DNA of 64,000 bases from Hymenobacter convexus (GTDB lineage: Bacteria; Bacteroidota; Bacteroidia; Cytophagales; Hymenobacteraceae), in NCBI RefSeq assembly GCF_030580955.1, contig NZ_JAUQON010000003.1:434001-498000 (forward strand), written 5' to 3'. Positions within the stretch are counted from its first letter, which is position 1. Every line of letters begins with the position of its first letter. Of the stretch, positions 24,984 to 32,031 are shown one piece after another. A program made the position numbers and the translations under genes. Under the pieces are notes generated by a model. It made no database searches. It was not told where the DNA came from and was given only the letters and a program-made list of their open reading frames with translations.

Positions 24984-27746
24984 TTACTGCTTCGCCACAA
25001 ACGCATACTCCCCCGACCCCACCTCAAATACTGCCCTATCCCCATCCATCCGCAAAAACTTAACTCCAGCCACGTCAGAAGCCTTTTTCCCGCCTTCCGT
25101 CACGTCCTTGGCATCCTTCGCGGGCAGATACACCAGCGCCTTCACATTGCCCGGCACCGTGATGTTCCAGGTGAAGCGCTTGGCCTCGCGCTGCCAGCTG
25201 CTGCGGATTTCGCCGCGCACCGATTTGTAAGACGCCTTCACCGACGTCAGCCCGTCAATCATTGCCGGCTTCATTTCTAGCTGCGAAAAGCCTGGCGCGG
25301 CGGCCTTGATGCCGGCCAAATCCTCGTAGTACCAAATCAGCAGGTCGCCGAGCAGCATCACGTGGTTTTGGGAGTTCATGGCAGGGTCGGCGGTGTTGCC
25401 GTTCCAGAGCTCCCAGATGGTGGTGGCGCCGTTGGCGGCCATGTAGCCCCAGCTCGGGTAGTCGCGGTTGGTGGCCAGCTTATAGGCAATGTCGGGGCGG
25501 CCCTCGGCGGTGAGGCCGCGCATGAGCCACTGGGTACCGATGACGCCGGTGCTGATGTGGCCCGTGTTTTCGACCAGGATTTTCTGCGTGATGTTCTGGA
25601 ACACCTTGCCCCGCTCGGCGTCCGGCGTCAGGCCGTAGGCCAGGGGCAGCAGGTTGGCCGTCACGGTGTTGTTGCTATACTGCGCGGTCTGGGCGTTCAG
25701 GAATTTCTGGTTGAACGCGTCCTTGATTTTGGCCCCCAGGGCGGCGTATTCCTGCGCATCAGCGGGCTTGCCGAGCACGGTGGCGAAGCGCTGCATCAGC
25801 ATCAGCATGTGGTAGTAGGTGCTGGTGGCAATGACCTCGCCGCTGGTGTTGCGGGCGGGGTCTTGCGAGTGAATCAGCTTGGCCGATTCGGGCGGCACGC
25901 ACCAGTCGCCGTACTTGTCCTTGGTCACGATGTTGTTGTCCGTCATGTAGTTGGCGCGCATGTAGGCCAGCCAGCGGCGCATCGAGTCGTAGTGCCGGGC
26001 GATGGGCTGGGCGTCGCCGTACTGCTGGTAGAGCATGTCGGCGATGGTGAGGTAGGTGCCGGGCCAGGTCACGTTGTCGCCGTAGTAGCGCCAGAAGGCG
26101 GGGGCCACGTCGGGGATGCTGCCGTCGGCTTTTTGGGCCTGCGCGATGTCGTCTAACCACTTGGCGTACAGGCGCGAATTGTCAAACACGAAGCTCTCGC
26201 CGTAGGCCCCGGTGGTGCGGTCGCCGAGCCAGGGCTGCCGCTCGTTGCGCTGCGGGCAGTCGATGGGCATGCCCTTGTAGTTGCTCCGAATGCCCCAGTA
26301 GGCGTTGCGGTAAATCTGGTTGATGGTGGCGTTGGAAGTCACGAACTCGCCGGTCGTGGCCATGTCGTCGTACACCACGCGCCCGTCGAAATCGGCCAGC
26401 GTGGGCGTGCCGGGGTAGCCGCTGATTTCGACGTACCGGAAGCCGTGGAAAACGAAGGTCGGCTCCCAGGTTTCGCGCCCGCCGCCGCGCAACGTGTACA
26501 TGTCGGTCACGCGGGCATCGCGTAGGTTGGCCACGTACAGCTCGCCGCTGGCTTGCAGGGTTTCGGCAAAGCGCAGCGTGATTTTGTCGCCCCGCCGGCC
26601 GGTGGCGCGCAGCCGCAACCAGCCCGCCAGGTTCTGGCCCATGTCGAGGATGAACTTGCCGCCGGCCAGGGGCTTGAGGGCCACCGGCTTCAGGGTTTCC
26701 ATCACCTTCATGTTCTCGTTCATCTGGGCCTCGTAGGCGCCGCCGGGCTCCTGCACCAGCTCGGTTTTCAGCCAGTTTTTGGCATCGAAGCCGGCCGTGG
26801 CCCAGCCGGACATTTCCTTGGTGGCGTCGTATTCTTCGCCGTCGTACTCGTTGTTGGTGCGGATGGGGCCGTCGGCGGTGGCCTGCCAGGTTTCGTCGGT
26901 TTTGACGACCTCGTGGCTGCCGTCGGCGTAGGTCACGTCCAGCTGCATCAGCAGCTTGGGGTAGCCGAAGGTCTTGATTTTGTACGGCTTGTAGTTTTGC
27001 CGCATGGCGTAGAAGCGGCCGTTGCCGAGCACCGCGCCCACGGCGTTGGCCCCCGGCCGCAGCAGCGCCGTCACGTCGAAGGTGTTGTACTTCACGCCCT
27101 GGGTGTAGTCGGTAGGGCCGGGCGCGAGCACCTGGTCGCCCACGCGCTGCCCGTTCAGGTACAGCTCGTACAGCCCCAGCCCGATGATGGAGGCCGTGGC
27201 CTGCGTCACCACCTTGGCGGCGGTAAATTCCTTGCGGAAATACCGCGCCGACAGCCGCGCGTGCGACTCCTCCTTGTCCCAGGCAAAGGCGTGGTCGAGG
27301 CCAATCCAGCGGCCTTTCCAGTCGAGGTAGTTCAGCAGGCCCATGCTCCAGCGGGCCGGCGCGCTCCACCCCGATTCGCCCTGGTTGGTCCACGTTCGTA
27401 CCTTCCAGTAGCAGCGGGTGCGGCTGCGCAGCGGCGCGCCCCCGTAGGCCACCAGCCCCGACTGCCCGCCGCCGACTTTGCCCGAATTCCACAAGTCGCC
27501 CTCGTCGGCGGCCAGCTTCTCGGGCGTCGAGGCCACTAGCAGCTGGTAGGCGGTTTGCTCCAGGCCGCGCCCAGCGCTGCTCAGCTCCCAACTCAGGCGC
27601 GGGGCGGTGGCGTCGATGCCCTCCGGATTGGTCAGCAATTCGCAGCGCAGGTGCGCCAGTTGCACGGCGGCCGGTGCCGCTGCCTGGGCCCATGACGGCC
27701 CCACCAGCAGTAGCAGCAGAAAAAAAAGCAAGTGTTTTCGGTTCAT
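24984..27746 (-). CDS. GH78 alpha-L-rhamnosidase, exported
   Basis: A 920-residue exported enzyme with the full GH78 domain order: fibronectin-like N-terminal domain (LRCELLTNPEGIDATAPRLS), beta-sandwich (ASIIGLGLYELYLNGQRVGD, LAPGPTDYTQGVKYNTFDVT), then the (alpha/alpha)6 barrel and a C-terminal jelly roll. The acid motif MPIDCPQRNERQPWLGD and the base motif TTIWELWNG are intact. It cleaves alpha-L-rhamnose from rhamnogalacturonan. The ATG at 27746 starts a clear signal peptide (…LLFFLLLLLVGPSWAQ); upstream in-frame codons lack coding character. It is the first gene of the block running down to 12825. Confidence 0.93.
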   Translation of the reverse strand: MNRKHLLFFLLLLLVGPSWAQAAAPAAVQLAHLRCELLTNPEGIDATAPRLSWELSSAGRGLEQTAYQLLVASTPEKLAADEGDLWNSGKVGGGQSGLVAYGGAPLRSRTRCYWKVRTWTNQGESGWSAPARWSMGLLNYLDWKGRWIGLDHAFAWDKEESHARLSARYFRKEFTAAKVVTQATASIIGLGLYELYLNGQRVGDQVLAPGPTDYTQGVKYNTFDVTALLRPGANAVGAVLGNGRFYAMRQNYKPYKIKTFGYPKLLMQLDVTYADGSHEVVKTDETWQATADGPIRTNNEYDGEEYDATKEMSGWATAGFDAKNWLKTELVQEPGGAYEAQMNENMKVMETLKPVALKPLAGGKFILDMGQNLAGWLRLRATGRRGDKITLRFAETLQASGELYVANLRDARVTDMYTLRGGGRETWEPTFVFHGFRYVEISGYPGTPTLADFDGRVVYDDMATTGEFVTSNATINQIYRNAYWGIRSNYKGMPIDCPQRNERQPWLGDRTTGAYGESFVFDNSRLYAKWLDDIAQAQKADGSIPDVAPAFWRYYGDNVTWPGTYLTIADMLYQQYGDAQPIARHYDSMRRWLAYMRANYMTDNNIVTKDKYGDWCVPPESAKLIHSQDPARNTSGEVIATSTYYHMLMLMQRFATVLGKPADAQEYAALGAKIKDAFNQKFLNAQTAQYSNNTVTANLLPLAYGLTPDAERGKVFQNITQKILVENTGHISTGVIGTQWLMRGLTAEGRPDIAYKLATNRDYPSWGYMAANGATTIWELWNGNTADPAMNSQNHVMLLGDLLIWYYEDLAGIKAAAPGFSQLEMKPAMIDGLTSVKASYKSVRGEIRSSWQREAKRFTWNITVPGNVKALVYLPAKDAKDVTEGGKKASDVAGVKFLRMDGDRAVFEVGSGEYAFVAKQ

Positions 27747-27879
27747 AGTCAGGGCCTTCCCCCTCCGGCTCTCGCGCCGGCTGCGCGAGAAAACCTGCCG
27801 CTTGGCAGGCCTGGGCCGTAGGGCTTGCGCGGGGCGCATTTGGCACCCCAAAGTCCGACTTTTTTGCTTCCCTTTATTC

Positions 27880-27892
27880 TAGGATGTTAGCA
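27880..27892. promoter_or_regulatory. Candidate shared motif TAGGATGTTAGCA upstream of GH78
   Basis: TAGGATGTTAGCA lies about 134 bases upstream of the GH78 start. Almost the same word (TAGGATGTTACCA) lies in the promoter region beside the AraC gene (48102), and both are preceded by TTTTTTGC at 10-12 bases. It may be a regulator site common to two blocks of the locus; the evidence is only this match. Confidence 0.3.
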
Positions 27893-28032
27893 CGAATCTT
27901 CACGATTTGCGCAAGGTGGCGGGAGGATGGTGGAATGGGATATGAGATTTAGGATATTTCAAGAGTAGTAAGGTCATCTTACATGACAATTGAATCCATA
28001 CCAAATTTTATACATTTATAAAATAATTACAA

Positions 28033-29751
28033 CTATTTAGTGTTCAAATATTTATGCACAGGCAATATGACCTTCATATCAATCGAATTAACGAGGTCAT
28101 TGACATCATTATACTCAAAGACATCAAGCACCCATGGATAGCGTCTCAACGATGAAAATAATGCCCATGGCTTTTGACCTTTCAATATTATTGGCTGAAC
28201 AGGAACAGAAGGTAAGCCAGGAACAATTGACATTAGTTCTTGAGGAATAGAACGGGGGTCTGTTAAATCTGCAATAATAAATTGAGACAAATGCGCTATC
28301 GTTGCAACAGTTTCTAGCAAATCTCTATTGTTTGGTGATTCAAAATCAAAAATAATTGGCAAATAATTTTTGATTGATAATTCCTTTTTAATTTGACTTA
28401 ATATTATTTTGCGTTCTTCAGTAAATCGCCCCAAAATAAGAATAATTTTAGAAGTAATTGAATCAATTATTGTTCTTAATTCAGAATTATCAAGCATAAG
28501 ATAAATAAATTGAGCCAAGTTCAAATTATCAACAGTAAGTTTCATAGATTCTTCACCTGTTATAATTAAATCATTTTGGATAGTACCATCTAAATTAACT
28601 CTCCAAACAGAAGCACCAAAAACATTGCAATTACTTATATCCGACAATGAAAAGTTTGTATTAACCAAAATTGCACCGCTAAAATCACTTTGGTTCAAGA
28701 TAGCTCCTGAAAAATCCGCATTTTTAAGATTGCATTCATCAAAGGATGAGAGCTTTGCGTTTACATTATTCAGATGCGCTTCATTTAAAAATGAAAATGA
28801 AAATTTTGCTTTACTTAAATTGCTTCCTCCCAAATCCGTGTAAAAAAATGACGCAGAGTCAAATTTGCTTAGCCTTAAGTCACATTTTCGCATATCTGCA
28901 ATTGATAATTTAGCTTGCGACCCATAAGCTCCACTAAAATTAGCACCTCTCAAATCAGCACCTTCTAGATTTACATCTTTAAGGTAGCAAGCAGAAAAGT
29001 CGGCTCCTCTAAAATCGACTTTTGCTAATAACGCTCCTTCTAAATTAGCATACTTTAAATTTACTCCTGCAAAAGAAATACCTCTTTCGAACAGCGATAT
29101 ACCGCGTAAATCCACTAACGTAGTAGGGTTATTTTCTCGCCATTCATTCCATTTATCGACACCATTTAACAGTATTGCCAAATGGGTTTCTTTTATTGAA
29201 TCGTCAACAATTCCCCAATTTTTTTTCGCAAGTTTTATTTGTACACCATCTACAATATCGAATTCAACATCAACTGCGTCATGACCTTCCAATTCTTTTG
29301 TAGATTCAAGTGCTCGCACCATTTTTATCACAAAGCCCACAGTATCGAATTTATTATTTATGGGTTTTATTTCTAGACGTCCACCTACAGTGCCACTATT
29401 CAGAAGCATTATTCTCTCAGGTTCTTCAAATCCTCCTAATGAAAGAATATCAATCCGCTCAATCAAATTTGCTAAATCGGAGTCCCCACCACCCGTAATT
29501 CCAATTCTTAAAAAATCTTGAACTCTTTCTTTTGACAAGTTTCGTTCCTTAATAACGGCAAAAATTAATTCAGCTAAATTCAGTGAATTAAAATTCAAAT
29601 CATTATTTAATGATTTTGACTCAAAGAATGAATCTATTGCATCGCCTCTCCATAATTTTCTTAGATAGTTTAATATTATCCCATGGGCCGAATACGCTGA
29701 ATCATGAACAGGCAAGCTGCCTTTCTGTCCATCTCTCTTAAATAATTTCAT
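28033..29751 (-). CDS. Pentapeptide-repeat protein with C-terminal TIR-like domain (AT-rich)
   Basis: A 572-residue protein without signal peptide. Residues about 226-390 are tandem pentapeptides of the A(D/N)LXX type (ANLEGALLAKVDFRGADFS), forming a quadrilateral beta-helix. The last 130 residues (KIILILGRFTEERKIILSQI, LPIIFDFESP, QFIIADLTDPRSIPQEL) have the alternating beta/alpha order of a TIR-like fold; the Glu in SIPQEL sits where TIR NADases carry their catalytic Glu. The first 220 residues are unrecognised. The ATG at 29751 is preferred to a GTG at 29769. Base composition is strikingly AT-rich against GC-rich neighbours, a sign of horizontal transfer. Possible roles are nucleotide signalling or phage defence (inference); not part of pectin use. 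Confidence 0.75.
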   Translation of the reverse strand: MKLFKRDGQKGSLPVHDSAYSAHGIILNYLRKLWRGDAIDSFFESKSLNNDLNFNSLNLAELIFAVIKERNLSKERVQDFLRIGITGGGDSDLANLIERIDILSLGGFEEPERIMLLNSGTVGGRLEIKPINNKFDTVGFVIKMVRALESTKELEGHDAVDVEFDIVDGVQIKLAKKNWGIVDDSIKETHLAILLNGVDKWNEWRENNPTTLVDLRGISLFERGISFAGVNLKYANLEGALLAKVDFRGADFSACYLKDVNLEGADLRGANFSGAYGSQAKLSIADMRKCDLRLSKFDSASFFYTDLGGSNLSKAKFSFSFLNEAHLNNVNAKLSSFDECNLKNADFSGAILNQSDFSGAILVNTNFSLSDISNCNVFGASVWRVNLDGTIQNDLIITGEESMKLTVDNLNLAQFIYLMLDNSELRTIIDSITSKIILILGRFTEERKIILSQIKKELSIKNYLPIIFDFESPNNRDLLETVATIAHLSQFIIADLTDPRSIPQELMSIVPGLPSVPVQPIILKGQKPWALFSSLRRYPWVLDVFEYNDVNDLVNSIDMKVILPVHKYLNTK

Positions 29752-29997
29752 TATATTCAAGTTTATCACGACGATTCTAATTGATTTATAAATTTATCAC
29801 ACATTAAATTTTTCTAACACTGCTTGCGTCATTATCCGGCTAAAGTACCAGCCACAGATATTCATCCTGCATCCGCAATATAGTACATCTACTACTTATA
29901 ACGTCCTCATAAATTTAAATGTTGGTGCTAAAGCTTTTCCATAGCCGCATCAGCCCTATATAGCTCATGTTTGCAGCTTCTTGCCGCTTCAATGGGG

Positions 29998-31155
29998 CTA
30001 CTTTACTATAGCAGAGACTTCTGCTGCCTGCGCTTCTCCCCCATCCACCAACACTTTCTTCTTCAACCACTCCCGCACCGGCTCGTCGTACCATTTCAAG
30101 CAAGCGTAGGCAATGGCTACGGCGGCCAGAAAGACCAGCGCCGCCACGGGCCAGCCGTCGCGCAAGGACACTTTGTGCGCCGCGACCCAGGCCGTGTAGG
30201 TGTAGATGAGCGGATAGTGCGTGATGTAAATCGGATACGAAATATCGCCCAGGAAGCGGCACAGCCGTTGGGCCGGGGCCGAGCGCACCGCCCCGCTGGC
30301 CCCCAGGAAGATGATGCCGGGGAAAACGAGCAGGATGCTGAGCGCATCGTAGAGCCCATTTTGCCACGGGTGCGCGGGGCTGCCGATGCGGGGCATGGCC
30401 AGCACCCCCACCACCAGCAGGCTGCTCCACCCAAAGGCATTGGGAATGCTCCGCAGCCGGGCCAGCCGAAACAGCAGCAGCCCCGCAAAAAACGGGTACA
30501 TCATGCGGGCGAAGCCGATGTGCAGCTGCTCCGGCTCCAGCGACCAGCCGCCAATGACATCGCCCTGGGGGCTGGTAACGGCCAGGTGCAGCAGCACCCC
30601 CGCCGCCAGCACCACCAGCCGGACCAGCACCCCATTGGAGAAGCGGCGCACGACCGTGGCGTACAAAACGTTGGCTACGTACTCGAAGAACAGCGACCAG
30701 CCCGGCCCGTTGAGCGGGTAGGTTTCGTGCCAGCCCCGAATGTCGAGGGCGGGCGGCACCGGCACCATCAGGCAGCCCAGCAGCAGCACGAGCAGCATTT
30801 TCCAGGCGGGCGTGGTGGCGATAGCGGGCCACAGGCTACCCGCCTGGAAGTAGTAAAACCCCGCCCCAATCAGCATCCCCAGCACCACCATGGGTTGCAG
30901 CCGCACCAGCCGCCGCTTAAAGAAACCGCCCACCGTGAGGCGGCCCCACCGGTCGTCGTAGGCGTAGCCAATCACGAACCCCGACAGCAAAAAGAAGAAA
31001 TCCACCGCCAGATAGCCGTGGTTAATCACCTGGTCGAGGTGGCTAGTGGCGTGGGCCTCGCACAGGTGGAAGGCCACGACCATCAGGGCCGCCACGCCCC
31101 GCAGGCCATCGAGGATGGGGTAATGGGGTTTGGTGGGGAGCGGGGCGGGCGGCAT
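29998..31155 (-). CDS. Membrane acyltransferase, acyltransferase-3/OafA family
   Basis: A 385-residue integral membrane protein with about 10 hydrophobic segments. It opens with the family signature PILDGLRGVAALMVVAFHLCE, the His being the conserved catalytic candidate, and has FFFLLSGFVIGYAYD shortly after. These enzymes O-acylate cell-surface glycans. GC content is like the rest of the locus, unlike the gene that follows it. It lies within the insert between pectin blocks and could modify lipopolysaccharide or another surface polymer. The 228-base AT-rich gap between it and the pentapeptide gene shows no clear promoter. Confidence 0.88.
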   Translation of the reverse strand: MPPAPLPTKPHYPILDGLRGVAALMVVAFHLCEAHATSHLDQVINHGYLAVDFFFLLSGFVIGYAYDDRWGRLTVGGFFKRRLVRLQPMVVLGMLIGAGFYYFQAGSLWPAIATTPAWKMLLVLLLGCLMVPVPPALDIRGWHETYPLNGPGWSLFFEYVANVLYATVVRRFSNGVLVRLVVLAAGVLLHLAVTSPQGDVIGGWSLEPEQLHIGFARMMYPFFAGLLLFRLARLRSIPNAFGWSSLLVVGVLAMPRIGSPAHPWQNGLYDALSILLVFPGIIFLGASGAVRSAPAQRLCRFLGDISYPIYITHYPLIYTYTAWVAAHKVSLRDGWPVAALVFLAAVAIAYACLKWYDEPVREWLKKKVLVDGGEAQAAEVSAIVK

Positions 31156-31191
31156 GCGGGTAGAGTGGGTTTGTGCCGCAAAATACAGCTA

Positions 31192-31228
31192 GTCAGGCAG
31201 AGCGCCGCGAAGCGTTTCGCGTGCTGCG
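31192..31228. repeat. Half copy of palindromic repeat R2
   Basis: GTCAGGCAGAGCGCCGCGAA followed by GCGTTTCGCGT resembles one arm of R2 (GTCATGCAGAGCGCAGCGAA) with several changes, and there is no matching second arm. It lies directly after the nucleotidyltransferase stop, so it may be a decayed or truncated element. Confidence 0.6.
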
Positions 31229-31738
31229 CTAATCCTCATCAGAAGTCCGACGGGCTTTCAATTGCTCTATGTCAATGATATCCTTCGGCCTGCCATTCGC
31301 TGCTTTATCAAGCAGTAAGTCATCAAAGCTGATAAATGGAATATCGACTTCGCCTAAAGCAGCGTTTTCCCGGCTTGCGAAGGATACGTTAAATCTTAAC
31401 GGCGCTTTCAGCTCTGGCAGCAGGTCAAGCGTAAGGTCTTCGAAAACATACCTGAAAAAGGACTTTTTAGGATTTGGCGTTTGCGCTTCCTTATGCTTCG
31501 TGACATTTTGCCCAAGTTCCTCCAGTGCTTTCAGAATCTTGAAGTAGTTGTCGTAGGTCGGATTATACCAGATATCTAAATCGACCTTATCCGCAATCAC
31601 GCCATTTAAAGCAACTGACCGCCGGAAATATCCATGCAACGCAACCGCAATTCCACCAACGACAAGATAATCAACACCATGTTTGTTAAGGACGCTACAA
31701 ACCGTTAGCAGGGCGCTGATTAGCTTATTATTGTCCAT
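31229..31738 (-). CDS. Nucleotidyltransferase-fold protein, possible toxin of a two-gene module
   Basis: A 169-residue cytoplasmic protein with the minimal nucleotidyltransferase fold: DYLVVGGIAVALHGY gives the glycine turn, KVDLDIWYN the paired Asp (D-x-D), and LTLDLLPEL a likely third acid. Small NTases of this type occur as toxins (AbiEii/MNT-like) or as transfer enzymes modifying RNA or proteins. Its start overlaps the stop of the 57-residue gene upstream by 11 bases, so the pair is one transcript. Base composition is closer to average than in the pectin genes. A toxin-antitoxin role is inferred from architecture only. Confidence 0.7.
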   Translation of the reverse strand: MDNNKLISALLTVCSVLNKHGVDYLVVGGIAVALHGYFRRSVALNGVIADKVDLDIWYNPTYDNYFKILKALEELGQNVTKHKEAQTPNPKKSFFRYVFEDLTLDLLPELKAPLRFNVSFASRENAALGEVDIPFISFDDLLLDKAANGRPKDIIDIEQLKARRTSDED

Positions 31739-31901
31739 TAGAACGTTTCGCTTTCTTCTTGGCAGCTAAATCCTGCTGTAAAAGCTTTATGAATTCTTCA
31801 AGTTCTGTATACACTCTATCCCGCTCTGCTTCCGTGAGGGTATTGGGCTGAATATCTGACTTCAGTTCTTCGAAGCTTGTGTATCGCGTCAGCTTTGCCA
31901 T
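31728..31901 (-). CDS. Small 57-residue partner of the nucleotidyltransferase
   Basis: A 57-residue charged protein starting MAKLTRYTSFEELKSD, with a helical middle (TEAERDRVYTELEEFIKLLQ) and a basic tail (AAKKKAKRSNGQ). Similar short proteins beginning with an F-x-x-F/E-E-L-K motif are often encoded directly upstream of nucleotidyltransferase genes in Bacteroidota. The ATG at 31901 is preferred: the 35 codons upstream run through an inverted repeat and a terminator-like hairpin. It overlaps the next gene by 11 bases and could be the antitoxin or an accessory subunit (inference). Confidence 0.6.
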   Translation of the reverse strand: MAKLTRYTSFEELKSDIQPNTLTEAERDRVYTELEEFIKLLQQDLAAKKKAKRSNGQ

Positions 31902-31918
31902 GACTGTAGTAGTAACGC

Positions 31919-31940
31919 TCAGCTCTTGCGACTGAGCTGA
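31919..31940. promoter_or_regulatory. Inverted repeat TCAGCTC…GAGCTGA, possible autoregulatory operator
   Basis: TCAGCTC (31919-31925) and GAGCTGA (31934-31940) are perfect inverted arms around 8 bases, 18 bases upstream of the start of the small gene. Size and position suit an operator bound by the encoded pair, as in many toxin-antitoxin operons; no direct proof. Confidence 0.4.
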
Positions 31941-31960
31941 TAAACCTTGATAAAGATAAT

Positions 31961-31995
31961 AGCGGGCAACAAACCAGATTGGTTCGCTGCCCGCT
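31961..31995 (-). terminator. Intrinsic-terminator-like hairpin after the GH2 gene
   Basis: AGCGGGCA…TGCCCGCT form an 8-base stem enclosing a second stem AACCA-GAT-TGGTT. On the - strand it lies 36 bases after the GH2 stop and is followed by ATTATCTTTATC, a moderately U-rich tail. It would end the SusC-to-GH2 transcript before the nucleotidyltransferase module. Confidence 0.55.
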
Positions 31996-32031
31996 GCTTG
32001 TGACACTCAAGCTTCTAAAGCTGGTCCTCTC

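Noticed and set aside
26182..27846. 554-codon second - strand frame overlapping the GH78 gene
   Set aside because: Same-strand shadow frame; Arg/Ala/Pro/Gly-rich without motifs, whereas the GH78 frame has all family signatures.
27973..27987. GTCAT-CTTAC-ATGAC as terminator of the pentapeptide gene
   Set aside because: Five-base arms with no following T run on the coding strand; too weak to call.
29752..29997. Promoter for the pentapeptide gene in the AT-rich gap
   Set aside because: Several AT-rich words such as TAAATTTA come close to the Bacteroidota -7 box, but none matches in full and no -33 element is at the right spacing; such words are expected by chance in AT-rich DNA.
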